A DNA stretch of 64,000 bases, taken from contig JADJVL010000018.1 of assembly GCA_016710635.1 (NCBI GenBank), positions 62,001-126,000 of the forward strand. The letters are read 5' to 3'. Below are positions 34,250 through 42,787 of the stretch, in pieces. Source of the DNA: Holophagaceae bacterium (GTDB lineage: Bacteria; Acidobacteriota; Holophagae; Holophagales; Holophagaceae). Numbering within the stretch: the stretch's first letter is position 1; each line of letters starts with the position of its first letter. A program made the translations under genes and the position numbers. The notes beneath the pieces are model-generated. The model worked only from the letters and a program-made list of their open reading frames with translations. It ran no database searches and was not told the DNA's origin.

Positions 34250-34336
34250 GGAGCCTCCTGCCTCCAGGGTACGGGGAAGGTCAAGGGCCACCCCGGGAAG
34301 ATCCATTCCCGTCGAAAGTTGTTGCAGACTGTCCCC

Positions 34337-35071
34337 ATGTCCCTGCCCCGTTTCGTGGTGGAATCCCCCGCCGGCCCCGCCGCCGAAGGCGCCCTGGTCC
34401 GCCTCGGCGACGAACAGGCGCGGCATCTGGGGGTCCTGCGCCTGAAGCCCGGCGCCGCCCTGGAGCTGCTGCTGCCGGAGGGGGCCTGGCGGGCGGACCT
34501 CGCGGAACTGGCCCGCCACCATGCGCAGGCGCGGCTCGTGGCGCCCCTGGAGGAGCGGCGGGAGGCGGCCATTCCTCTCCACGCCTTTCTGCCGCTGCCC
34601 GCCCAGCTCAGCCTTCTGGACGAGCTGCTGCCGCCGCTGGTGGAACTGGGGGCGAGCCACATTCATCCCGTGGTCTATGCCCGCAGTGAATACGACGTCC
34701 GCAAGACCGCCGCGCGCCTGGAGCGCTGGCGGCGCATCGTCCACGCCGCCTGCGAGCAGAGCCACCGGACGCAGCTTCCTGAACTCGGCGGCCCCCTGTC
34801 CTTCGAGGACCTGCTCGCGGTGGACCTGCCCCAGAAGTGGGTGGCCTACGAACTGCCCACCGGCGCGGCCAACCCCGTCCTGCGCCGGGAGCCCTTGGCG
34901 TTCACCTCGGGCCCGGAAGGCGGCATCACGGATACCGAATTCCAGGCCCTGGCGCGCGCGGGCTGGGCCCCGGTGAGCCTCGGCCCCGCCATCCTCCGCG
35001 CCGTCACGGCGCCGGTGGCGCTGCTGGGGGCGGTCCAGTTCGCCCTGCAGGACGGGCGCGCCGGGGCCTGA
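34337..35071 (+). CDS. rsmE: 16S rRNA (uracil-1498-N3) methyltransferase
   Basis: This 244-residue SPOUT-fold enzyme methylates U1498 of 16S rRNA using SAM. The N-terminal PUA-like part and the C-terminal knot are recognisable: TSGPEGGITDTEF and SLGPAILRAVTAP form the SAM-binding knot, with EQSHRTQLPEL upstream. ATG 34337 fits the family length. It diverges from terC across an 87-bp gap. Confidence 0.93.
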   Translation: MSLPRFVVESPAGPAAEGALVRLGDEQARHLGVLRLKPGAALELLLPEGAWRADLAELARHHAQARLVAPLEERREAAIPLHAFLPLPAQLSLLDELLPPLVELGASHIHPVVYARSEYDVRKTAARLERWRRIVHAACEQSHRTQLPELGGPLSFEDLLAVDLPQKWVAYELPTGAANPVLRREPLAFTSGPEGGITDTEFQALARAGWAPVSLGPAILRAVTAPVALLGAVQFALQDGRAGA

Positions 35072-35074
35072 ACC

Positions 35075-35482
35075 TCAGGCCAGGAACCGGGACCGTTGTT
35101 CCGGACTGCGCCATGGGCACGCACCTTCCGTCAGTGGAAAGAGCCGCCTCCGCACTGTCGAGACCACCCGGTAGCCCAGGTTCCGCAGGGGCCTCGGCAC
35201 GCACCACAGAAAGGCGCCGAGGAGGCTCCAGACCCCGCCCAGCCCGTGCAGCACCCGCACCACGCCGCTGCTGCGGGTGAGGATGCGGCCGTCCGCCGTC
35301 TTCACCACCAGGCTATCCGGCAGGGCGTCCCGCAGGCCTTCCGGGATCTCCCGGCGGAAGGCCTCCCCGTGCAGGGGAGCGAAGCGGAGCTCCCGGCCGC
35401 GGTCTCCCCGGTCCAGGACGAAGCGCACGGCCCCATGGCAGAGGCCGCAGCTGCCGTCGAAGAAGAGGATGTCGCCGGCCAC
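35075..35482 (-). CDS. DCC-family thiol oxidoreductase-like protein (DUF393)
   Basis: This 135-residue protein carries the DCC motif with a CxxC pair at the start (FFDGSCGLCHG) and a hydrophobic middle (LLGAFLWCVPRPLRN). The family is thioredoxin-like in the N-terminus and uncharacterised. It starts 4 bp after the GDT1-like gene stop, so the two are co-transcribed, and it converges with rsmE 3 bp away. Confidence 0.88.
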   Translation of the reverse strand: MAGDILFFDGSCGLCHGAVRFVLDRGDRGRELRFAPLHGEAFRREIPEGLRDALPDSLVVKTADGRILTRSSGVVRVLHGLGGVWSLLGAFLWCVPRPLRNLGYRVVSTVRRRLFPLTEGACPWRSPEQRSRFLA

Positions 35483-35486
35483 CGCC

Positions 35487-35756
35487 TCAGCCCTTCACCA
35501 ATACCCAGATGCCCACGGCGATGAAAGCGGACCCCGCCACGTAGCGGATCGCGGCCTCCGGAACCACCTTGAACAGGACCCCGCCCAGGGCCACGCCGAT
35601 GGCTGTGGCGCAGATCAGCGCCGCACTGGCGGCCAGGAAGACGGTGAGCAGGGCGCCGCTCTTCGCGCTGGCGGTCATGGCCGCGAGCTGGGTCTTGTCC
35701 CCCAGCTCCGCGAGGAAAACGGTGGCGAAGGTGGTCCAGAAAAGCCCTCGATCCAT
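35487..35756 (-). CDS. Half-size GDT1/TMEM165 (UPF0016) family protein
   Basis: This 89-residue membrane protein has three helices and one copy of the family motif ELGDKTQLA. Members usually have two copies in about 190-200 residues and transport Mn2+ or Ca2+; a single-copy protein would have to form dimers. ATG 35756 has AGGAG at seven bases, better than ATG 35771. No second half is next to it. Confidence 0.85.
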   Translation of the reverse strand: MDRGLFWTTFATVFLAELGDKTQLAAMTASAKSGALLTVFLAASAALICATAIGVALGGVLFKVVPEAAIRYVAGSAFIAVGIWVLVKG

Positions 35757-35813
35757 GGGTCGCTCCTGCATGGAGTGTAGGGAATCCGCGGAATTCAGGC
35801 ACACTGGGAGGAG

Positions 35814-36722
35814 ATGACGCACGACTTCTTCGATCTTCCCATCACCATCGTGGACACCCCGGAAGCCCTCGCGGAAGCTCTGCCCGCGTGGTTCGAGGCC
35901 GGGCTCCTGGCGGTGGACATCGAATGCAGCCTCACCGGCATGCACCACTGCGTCCTCGCCTTCCTCCAGATCGCCACCCACGACCAGGTCTGGCTGGTGG
36001 ACCCCATCGCCCTGCCAGACCTCATGAAGCCCACCCTGGAGGCCATGTCGGAGATCCCCTGGATCGTCCACGACTACAGCGGCGATGGCGTGGTGTTCAA
36101 GCGGCTCTACGACGTGGTGCCCACCAGCATCCTCGACACCATGCTGCTGGCCCGGGCCCTGGGCTATCCCCAGCCGGGCCTCAAGACCATGGCCAAGGTG
36201 AAGCTCGGCATCCACATCCCCAAGGAGGAGCAGGATTCCAACTGGATGATGCGGCCCCTGCGGGAGGCCCAGCTTTCCTACGCCGCCCGTGACGCGGCCC
36301 TCCTGCTGCCCCTCCTGCGCACCCTCGCCGAGGAGGCCGAGGAGAAGAAGGACGACCCCGTCGTAGGCCCGCGCCTGGCGGCCCTGCCCGGGGAGCTGCG
36401 CGCCCTCTTCCGCCGCATCCGCCGCTACCAGCAGCCCGACGACAATCCGATTATCGACAAGGTCCGCGCCATGGGCCTGGGGGAGCGCGCCGAACAGAAG
36501 GCCCGGGCCCTGTCCGACTTCCGCTACCAGTGGGGCAACCAGGGCGACGTGGCCGCGGTGATGGAGCTGGGCAACCGGTGGATCCTCGCGCGGATCCTGC
36601 ATCCGCCCACCACAAGGGAACAGCTCGAGCGCGCCATCCCCAACCCGCGCTTCCGCCGCAAGCGGCTCGAGGAACTGTGGGAAGTGCTGGGGGAGCCCCA
36701 GATCAGCATCGTCGAGGACTGA
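35814..36722 (+). CDS. rnd: Ribonuclease D-like 3'-5' exonuclease
   Basis: This 302-residue protein has the DEDDy exonuclease residues: VDIEC (D and E of motif I), HDYSGDGVVFKRL (motif II Asp), and YAARDAALL (Tyr and Asp of motif III). A short helical C-terminal region may be a partial HRDC domain. RNase D trims tRNA 3' ends. A strong ribosome-binding site (GGGAGGAG) precedes the ATG. It diverges from the GDT1-like gene. Confidence 0.88.
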   Translation: MTHDFFDLPITIVDTPEALAEALPAWFEAGLLAVDIECSLTGMHHCVLAFLQIATHDQVWLVDPIALPDLMKPTLEAMSEIPWIVHDYSGDGVVFKRLYDVVPTSILDTMLLARALGYPQPGLKTMAKVKLGIHIPKEEQDSNWMMRPLREAQLSYAARDAALLLPLLRTLAEEAEEKKDDPVVGPRLAALPGELRALFRRIRRYQQPDDNPIIDKVRAMGLGERAEQKARALSDFRYQWGNQGDVAAVMELGNRWILARILHPPTTREQLERAIPNPRFRRKRLEELWEVLGEPQISIVED

Positions 36723-36726
36723 GGCC

Positions 36727-37335
36727 ATGGCCGAGGCCTTCTGGTCCCGCCACGCCCGCCGCTATGACCGCGCCACCCTGGCGCTGAACCGGAATTTCGC
36801 CGCCATGGCCCGGGAAGTCGCTGAGCGGGTCCGCGATCTGGAGGTCCTGGAGCTCGCCGCGGGCACGGGGCTCGTGACGGCGGAGCTCGTCGGCACCGCG
36901 CGGCGCGTCGTGGCGACGGACCTGTCGGAGGACATGCTGGCGATCCTGCGTGGCCGCCTAGCTTCCATCGGCGCCGCGAACGCGGCGATCCAGACCGCGG
37001 ACGCCACGGCCCTGCCCTTCGCCGAAGGCAGCTTCGACGCGGTGGTGATGGCCAACCTGCTGCACCTGCTCCCGGACCCCGCTGCAGCCCTGCGGGAAGC
37101 CCATCGCGTGCTGCGGCCCGGCGGCCTGCTGCTGGCGCCCACCTTCTGTCATGGCGAGACCATCGCGGCGCGGATCGTGTCCCGGAGCCTCGGGCTGGCG
37201 GGCTTTCCTATCCGGTACCGCTTCCAGGCGGCGGAGTTGACGGCCCTGCTCCGGAGCGGCGGCTTCGAGGCGCGGCTGGGCGGCGTCCAGCCGGGCTGGC
37301 TGCCCCTGGGCATGGCGGAGGGACGGAAGGGCTGA
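36727..37335 (+). CDS. Class I SAM-dependent methyltransferase
   Basis: This is a 202-residue UbiE/COQ5-type methyltransferase: LEVLELAAGTGLVTAEL (motif I), VVATDLSEDML, and FDAVVMANLLHLLPDPAAAL with LRPGGLLL. No substrate specificity can be read. It starts 4 bp after the RNase D stop and ends 26 bp before the lanthipeptide dehydratase, which reads toward it from the other strand, so it marks the left border of the lanthipeptide locus. Confidence 0.87.
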   Translation: MAEAFWSRHARRYDRATLALNRNFAAMAREVAERVRDLEVLELAAGTGLVTAELVGTARRVVATDLSEDMLAILRGRLASIGAANAAIQTADATALPFAEGSFDAVVMANLLHLLPDPAAALREAHRVLRPGGLLLAPTFCHGETIAARIVSRSLGLAGFPIRYRFQAAELTALLRSGGFEARLGGVQPGWLPLGMAEGRKG

Positions 37336-37361
37336 ATCCGGGTTCCGCCTCTCCCCGCGCC

Positions 37362-40300
37362 CTATCCTTCCGCCTCCACGGGTGCCGGCTTCGCCTTCCC
37401 TGCCCGCGCCAGCCGCGACTCGTGCACGCGGGCGAGGAAGTCGTAGAGCACCAGCTCCTGGGCCCGGGCGGCGGCGCGGAGGAGGCGGTTGGCGTGCATG
37501 TGGAGGTGGCTGCCGGCCAGGGCGCCGAGGTCCGGCACGCCATCCTTTCCCGCCAGTTCGCGCAGCCGCGCGGCATGGGGACGGATGGCTTCGGAACGGC
37601 GCCGCAGGAGGTCCACGCCGGGCTGCAGGATGCCCTGGTCCTTCGAAGGATCCAGGAGCGACTCCAGGGCCTTGCGCTCGGGGCGGAAGCGGTCGCCGAG
37701 TTGGCGCTCGAAGGCCCCTTCTCCGTCGAACTCCCGCAGGAAGCCCTTGCGCAGGCCCTGCAGCAGGTCCAGACGCGCCCGGGGCTCCAGGCCCAGGTCC
37801 TCCAGCAGGAGGTCCATGCCCAGGGCCGCCAGCCGCCAGCGCGCGTCGGCGGCGGCATCGCCGCTGAAGGCGCCGAGGATCCCCAGCACGGCTTCGCTGT
37901 CCGCCTGGAAGATCGCCTCCGCGAGGGCCATGGCCTCGCCGTCGCCGTAGCGTTCGAGCTCGTGCTGGTAGGTATCGTGCTGCAGCTTCCAGGCGACTCC
38001 GTGGCGGCGGAGGGGTTCCAGCAGGGCGTGCAGGCGCGGCGCGATCTCGCCGAGCAGGCGGCTGCCCTCGCCGCGGAAGCGAAGCCGGAGGTGCGTGTCG
38101 GGATCGGCATAGCGGATGAAGAACCAGCCCTCCGCCGCCCCCGTCGCCGAGGCCTCGCCCACCAGCGGCGCCACGACCTCCCGCAGCACCTGGTCCACCC
38201 CCGCCGGTCCCGCATAGACCTTGGCGAAGAGCCATTCGGAGCCAGGACCGAAGGCGCGCTTCGCGGGGGACGCTATCGGGGACGCCACCATGGAAGCCGC
38301 CGCGGGGACCCTGCCTGCGGCGGAGGCTGGCGCAGGCGCCAGGAAGGGCACCACCAGCTCGTGCACGAAGCGACCCTCGGGGCCCTCCGCCGCGGACTCC
38401 CCGGGACCGGGGAAGAGCTCTTCCAGGACGAACAGGGGACGCTGCTTCACCGTGTCGAGGAAGGTTTCCACGCTGAGGATGTTGTCGAGGTCCACCGGCA
38501 GCTTGTTGTCGCCGTCCGCCAGGAGCACCCAGCGCGGCAGCCTGCGCTCCCGGCGCCAGGCCTGCAGGGCGGTCCAGCGCGCGGCGCCCTTGCCCTCGAC
38601 GGCGGCCTTCAGGGCTTCCTTCTCCACCCGCCACCGCGCCTTGGCGAACACGAGGCGGCCGCACTCCACCCGGGGCAGGAAGGCCAGGGAATCCAGGGGC
38701 CCCCAGTTCCAGCCGAGGCCGCCGGCCACGCCCTGGTGCTGCAGCATGCACAGGAAGCGGTACACGCCGAGGCTGCGGGCGGAATAGTTATGGGCGTTGG
38801 TGAGCCGGGGCAGCACCTCCCGGCCCAGCCGCGCCGACCGCAACACCACGCGTCCCTCCCGGATGGAGACCCAAAGGTCGTCCACGGCGAGCTGGCGCTC
38901 GGGGTCCGCGCCGGAGCGGCCCAGGAAGGGGATCTCGTAGCCCCGCAGCAGGGGCCGCAGGATCACGTTCCCGATGCGGCCTTCCGGAAGGTGCACCACC
39001 TCCGCGAAGACCGCGTCCGGCCGGCAGGCCTCCTCCGACCGCAGCAGCGCGCGCACTTCGGCCGTGAGGGCTTCGTCCCCGTGGCAGAAGCGGCCCAGCA
39101 GGTTGGCGCCGGAGGGACCGGAGACGCCGGAGATGGAAAGGCGGAAGTCCCCCGCGTCCAGGGCCGCCTGGGAGGCCGCCGCGACCCGGGCCATGACGGA
39201 GAGCGAATCGGGCAGGGGCAGGGTCTGCTGCGCCTTGAGCTTCTCCAGGTCCGCCGCGTCCAGCCGAAGCGCGGCGCCACCCTCCCGGGCAAGGTCCACC
39301 ACTTTCTGGAGGAGGAAGGCCTCCCGCGCCCCCCAGACGATCTGGTGCTCTCCGCCCCGACCTGGAAAGCCGAGGCCCTCCAGGAGCGGCGAGGCTTCGG
39401 ATTCCGGCCGGTTCGAGGCCTGGAAGCCGATGCCCCCCTCCTCGTCCAGGACCTCGGTCAGCGGCATCTCGCGGGTCTCGTAGCGCGCCTCGAAGGCTTC
39501 CCGGAAGGCGGTGAGGCCATCCTTCGCCGGCCTTGGCGTCATGGCATGAAGCAGGGCCACCGCGCGGCGGATCTCCGCGAGGACTTCGCCGCCCAGCACC
39601 GCGTCCGGCGCGGGCTTCACCATGTCCACCTGGAACAGGCGGTTCAGCTCCACCTTGGCGGGCAGGGCCTCGAGCTCCTTCGCGATGGCGCGGTAGCCGG
39701 CCTGGTCCGCCCCGAGGCCCTGGCGGTCCAGGCCGTCCAGGGTGTCGCGCACCTGGGCCAGCACGGCGGCGGCATCTGCCGTCGCGGGATGCGCCCCGAG
39801 CTCGGCGATGAGGGCGTGGACCGGCTCAGGCCCCGTCACGGGCGGCTCCAGTTCCGGCACCAGGAGCTGGCTTGAGGCCAGTTCCCGGAGGTAGCCCATG
39901 GCCCCGTCGAAGGTGATGTCGGCATCCACGAGGGCCTCGGCCAGTTCCGGCAGCCGGGCCCCGCGCCGGGCGCGCGCGAGGGTCGCCAGCAGGTAGTCGG
40001 TCTCCTCCACCGCCACCAGGTGGTAGGCGCGGGACTTCCTCACCATGCGGGACTCGGCGTAGCGCAGCCGCCCCCCGGCGCGGTAGAGGCTGGAGTTCGG
40101 GCGCCAGGTGAGTTCACCGAGCAGGGCCTCCTCCTTGCCGAGGACCTCCGTCAGGGTGCAGAGGTAGTCCATGTCGAGGCGGGTGTGGCGGACATAGGCG
40201 GCACTGGGCGCCGTCGCGATGCGCGTGGCCGCGCCGATGCGGCCCAGGCTGCAGCCGGCGAAGAGCCCGAAGGGCGTGGAACGCCCGGCCATGCGCGCGA

Positions 40301-40619
40301 AGTACCGCACCAGGGCCTTTTCCGCCCGAGCGCCCTTCTCGCTGTCGGGGTCGGCCAGCCAGTGGGGCAGCGCCTCATCCAGGTCCGGGGAGGCCAGGAA
40401 GAGCGCCTCTCGCACCTCCGGGCGCTGCAGCAGGCTGCGGAGCCGCTGGCGGAGGGCCTGGCGGTCTGCGAGGAGGGCGGCTTCCAGGCTCTCGCCGGAG
40501 GCGCCGGGCGCATCCAGGCCCGCGCCCCAGGCCTCCAGCGCGTCCCAGGGCAGCAGCGCCGTGCGGAAGGCGAAGAAGGCGGCTTCGCGCAGGCTGGATT
40601 CGGCGGGGCTGGGCTTCAT
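37362..40619 (-). CDS. lanB: Class I lanthipeptide dehydratase LanB
   Basis: This 1085-residue LanB is complete in one polypeptide. The N-terminal glutamylation domain spans about 30-760, with the typical RSTPFGLFAG at 113-122. The C-terminal SpaB_C elimination domain spans about 800-1070 (WFFIRYADPDTHLRLRFRG, HDTYQHELERYGDGEAM). LanB activates Ser/Thr of the precursor core by tRNA-dependent glutamylation and removes glutamate to leave dehydroalanine/dehydrobutyrine. It is the only dehydratase in the window, so it would serve both precursor peptides. A 135-bp gap with LytTR-like sites separates it from the regulator gene, giving it its own promoter. Confidence 0.93.
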   Translation of the reverse strand: MKPSPAESSLREAAFFAFRTALLPWDALEAWGAGLDAPGASGESLEAALLADRQALRQRLRSLLQRPEVREALFLASPDLDEALPHWLADPDSEKGARAEKALVRYFARMAGRSTPFGLFAGCSLGRIGAATRIATAPSAAYVRHTRLDMDYLCTLTEVLGKEEALLGELTWRPNSSLYRAGGRLRYAESRMVRKSRAYHLVAVEETDYLLATLARARRGARLPELAEALVDADITFDGAMGYLRELASSQLLVPELEPPVTGPEPVHALIAELGAHPATADAAAVLAQVRDTLDGLDRQGLGADQAGYRAIAKELEALPAKVELNRLFQVDMVKPAPDAVLGGEVLAEIRRAVALLHAMTPRPAKDGLTAFREAFEARYETREMPLTEVLDEEGGIGFQASNRPESEASPLLEGLGFPGRGGEHQIVWGAREAFLLQKVVDLAREGGAALRLDAADLEKLKAQQTLPLPDSLSVMARVAAASQAALDAGDFRLSISGVSGPSGANLLGRFCHGDEALTAEVRALLRSEEACRPDAVFAEVVHLPEGRIGNVILRPLLRGYEIPFLGRSGADPERQLAVDDLWVSIREGRVVLRSARLGREVLPRLTNAHNYSARSLGVYRFLCMLQHQGVAGGLGWNWGPLDSLAFLPRVECGRLVFAKARWRVEKEALKAAVEGKGAARWTALQAWRRERRLPRWVLLADGDNKLPVDLDNILSVETFLDTVKQRPLFVLEELFPGPGESAAEGPEGRFVHELVVPFLAPAPASAAGRVPAAASMVASPIASPAKRAFGPGSEWLFAKVYAGPAGVDQVLREVVAPLVGEASATGAAEGWFFIRYADPDTHLRLRFRGEGSRLLGEIAPRLHALLEPLRRHGVAWKLQHDTYQHELERYGDGEAMALAEAIFQADSEAVLGILGAFSGDAAADARWRLAALGMDLLLEDLGLEPRARLDLLQGLRKGFLREFDGEGAFERQLGDRFRPERKALESLLDPSKDQGILQPGVDLLRRRSEAIRPHAARLRELAGKDGVPDLGALAGSHLHMHANRLLRAAARAQELVLYDFLARVHESRLARAGKAKPAPVEAEG

Positions 40620-40692
40620 GCGGGCTCGCGAAGGTGGTTGGAATCGAGGTTCCAGTTTGAGGGTCTGCCCCGTCCGGGACCAAACCGAATCC

Positions 40693-40722
40693 CCGAACGG
40701 TGGAATCCCGGCGTTGAACCGG
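40693..40722 (-). promoter_or_regulatory. Candidate LytTR operator upstream of lanB
   Basis: On the minus strand ACCGTTCGG (40693-40701) fits the LytTR half-site [TA][AC][CA]GTTN[AG][TG] exactly, and a weaker copy CCGGTTCAA lies 21 bp upstream (40714-40722). A promoter-like TTGGTC-N18-CAAACT follows toward lanB. Orientation matches lanB. Confidence 0.55.
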
Positions 40723-40754
40723 AGCCGGACCCGGCTCTCCCACCGGCAACCGGC

Positions 40755-41504
40755 TCAGCCCAGGCCCAGGTGCTCCTTCATGGCCGGCGTCATGGTGCGG
40801 CTCACCTCGAGCTCGAGGCCTTCCGCGGTGCGGACCGCCACGCGGCCGCCGGGCAGCGAGCGGATCCCGACCACGGTCTCGGGCCGGAGCAGGAGGTTCC
40901 GCTGGATACGCATGAGGCCTGCCGCTGGAAAGGCCTCCAGCACCTCCACGATGGATTCCCAGGGTCCACGGAAGCGCTTGCCCCCGGACCAGACCCAGAT
41001 GACGTCCTCCTCCAGTTCGAAATGGGTCACTTTGCGGAGATCCAGGAGGAGGTGGCCGCTTCCGGCCTTAACCGCGATGCGGGTTCCCGCGCCGCCGGGC
41101 AGCGGGACCTGCACGGTGGCGGAATCCACGGGCGAGGCTGGCGCGCGGAGGTGGGCGCGGAGCCGCTGCACCGCTTTGAGCAGCCGGTCCTTGAAGACGG
41201 GCTTGAGGATGTAGTCCACGGCTTCGGCCTCGAAAGCCCGGACGGCGTGATCGGAGAAGGCCGTGATGAAGACCACCGGCGGGGGATCCGAGAGCTCCGC
41301 CAACGCCTCGAGGCCCGTTCCCCCGGGCATCTGCACATCCAGGAAGAGCGCGTCGGGGCGGTGCCCGCCCCGCAGCCAGGCCAGGAGGCCCGGCGTGTCC
41401 TCCAGTTCGGCGATGACCTCGCAGTCGCACTCGACCAGCAGACGGGACAGGCGCTCCCGGGCCAGGGGCTCGTCGTCCACCACGGCGATCCGGAGCGGCT
41501 TCAC
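40755..41504 (-). CDS. LytTR-family response regulator
   Basis: This is a 249-residue response regulator from GTG 41504. The receiver domain (residues 1-120) has the acidic pair VVDDEP, the phosphorylatable Asp in ALFLDVQMPGG, the Thr in FITAFSD and Lys in YILKPVF. The C-terminal LytTR DNA-binding domain (about 150-249) contains RIQRNLLLRPETVVGI and GRVAVRTAEGLELEVSRTM. The GTG overlaps the kinase stop (GTGA). LytTR proteins bind two direct half-sites about 21 bp apart; such sites occur in front of lanB, lanC1 and precursor 2, so this protein probably activates the locus. Confidence 0.93.
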   Translation of the reverse strand: MKPLRIAVVDDEPLARERLSRLLVECDCEVIAELEDTPGLLAWLRGGHRPDALFLDVQMPGGTGLEALAELSDPPPVVFITAFSDHAVRAFEAEAVDYILKPVFKDRLLKAVQRLRAHLRAPASPVDSATVQVPLPGGAGTRIAVKAGSGHLLLDLRKVTHFELEEDVIWVWSGGKRFRGPWESIVEVLEAFPAAGLMRIQRNLLLRPETVVGIRSLPGGRVAVRTAEGLELEVSRTMTPAMKEHLGLG

Positions 41505-42595
41505 GCCAGCCCCCGGGAAGTCGGTTCCGCGATGCGGATGCCCGCCACGGTCCAAGCCCCTTCGGTCCCCAGGGAAAGCTGAGCCGCCTCGCCGTAGGCC
41601 AACTGGAGACGCCGGCGGAGGTTCTCGACGCCGATGCCTTGGCCGGCCAGGCCCTGGACAAGGGCCGAGCCCGTGTTGCGGACCTCCAGGTCCAGGACGC
41701 CACCGGCCCTTCGGGCCGTGACCACGAGGTCTCCGCCGGTCCGGCAGGTCGAGATCCCGTGCTTGATCGCATTCTCCACCAGGGGCTGGATGATCAGGGG
41801 CGGGACGCGCTGGCCGTTGAGCGCTTCGTCCCATACCCAGGCCACCCGGAGCCTCGGCCCGAGGCGCAGCCCTTCCAGGTGCAGGTAGTCCTCGACGAGG
41901 GAACGCTCCTCATCGAGGGTGAAGGCGTCCCGGCGGGAGGCCCGCAGGATGTTGCGGAGCAGGGCCGACATGCGGCGGACGCTCTCCTCGGCGGCGTCCG
42001 CGTCCTTGTGGATGAGCTCCGCCAGACCGTTCAGTGCGTTGAAGAGCACATGCGGATGGAGCTGACTCTGGAGGAGGCGGGTCTGGGCCAGCCGCGCCTC
42101 CAGCTGGATCCTTGCGTTGTCGACGTCTGCCTGTTCCCGGGCCGCCAGCACCAGTCCGACGAGCACCATGGCCGGCGCGTTGATGAACAGCTCCGACTCC
42201 AGGTTCGTGGAGTAGGTGGTCATGACCCCGCTGGCCCGCAGGACAAGGACGTCAAGGGCGTGGAGACCCATCATCGCCACGAGGCAGAACGCGATGGCCT
42301 GCGGGACGCCCCGCCACAGGGGCAGGGGCGCCCCGTCCCGTCGCCCCACCTGCCAGGGGAAAGGCGAGAGCCAGATGAAGGCCGCCACGAAGAGGGCGGG
42401 CGTCAGCAGCACACCCAGGGCCTGACCAGGCGAGAGCCCATGCCAGGCCTTGGCCCGGAGGGCCAGGGAGAGGGAGCCGAAGGGGAGGAAGATCAACAGG
42501 AAGGCGGCCCAGGTCCGGGTCCGCCCCAGGCGATCGGCCAGTGCCGCGAAGGCCCCTTGGTCCTCCGGGTTCAGATCGGCACCGTGGTGACGCAA
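41501..42595 (-). CDS. LytS-like sensor histidine kinase
   Basis: This is a 364-residue kinase, with TTG 42595 as the only workable start (overlapping the precursor 1 gene by 25 bp); the start remains uncertain because no clear ribosome-binding site fits. Four to five membrane helices occupy residues about 28-150. The kinase core is of the LytS/His_kinase type: phospho-acceptor His in LQSQLHPHVLFNALNGLAEL, then IIQPLVENAIKHG and GQGIGVENLRRRL. There is no separate sensor domain, so a membrane-embedded signal such as the peptide itself or envelope stress is likely. Confidence 0.9.
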   Translation of the reverse strand: MRHHGADLNPEDQGAFAALADRLGRTRTWAAFLLIFLPFGSLSLALRAKAWHGLSPGQALGVLLTPALFVAAFIWLSPFPWQVGRRDGAPLPLWRGVPQAIAFCLVAMMGLHALDVLVLRASGVMTTYSTNLESELFINAPAMVLVGLVLAAREQADVDNARIQLEARLAQTRLLQSQLHPHVLFNALNGLAELIHKDADAAEESVRRMSALLRNILRASRRDAFTLDEERSLVEDYLHLEGLRLGPRLRVAWVWDEALNGQRVPPLIIQPLVENAIKHGISTCRTGGDLVVTARRAGGVLDLEVRNTGSALVQGLAGQGIGVENLRRRLQLAYGEAAQLSLGTEGAWTVAGIRIAEPTSRGLA

Positions 42596-42759
42596 GGGAT
42601 GGTGTAGGGGTGGATGCAGGTGATGTCCACGCTCGCCTTGCAGGTGCCCGAGGCGCAGACGCCGGTCCGGAGGCCCGCCTGCACCTCCGGAAGGTGGACC
42701 GGGTCCAGGCGCTTGAGGGTCTCGAGGTTCAGCACAAGTCGCTGCGCGGCCTTGCTCAT
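42571..42759 (-). CDS. lanA: Lanthipeptide precursor peptide 1
   Basis: This 62-residue peptide starts at ATG 42759 with AGGAG nine bases upstream. The leader (about residues 1-29) contains LVLNLETLKRL and ends VQAG, close to precursor 2 (LSLQKETLKSL ... VAAG). The core begins near residue 30 and has four Cys (35, 40, 48, 56) and eight Ser/Thr. Three (S/T)-x-x-C units are visible (TGVC, SGTC, TIPC), which could close four-residue lanthionine-type rings; the end TTVPI has no Cys. The Ala-Gly end of the leader fits cleavage by the C39 peptidase of the transporter. It lies 28 bp after lanC1 and is followed by the kinase gene. Confidence 0.88.
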   Translation of the reverse strand: MSKAAQRLVLNLETLKRLDPVHLPEVQAGLRTGVCASGTCKASVDITCIHPYTIPCVTTVPI

Positions 42760-42787
42760 GGTGGGCTCCTGGCTTGAAGACCCCGTC

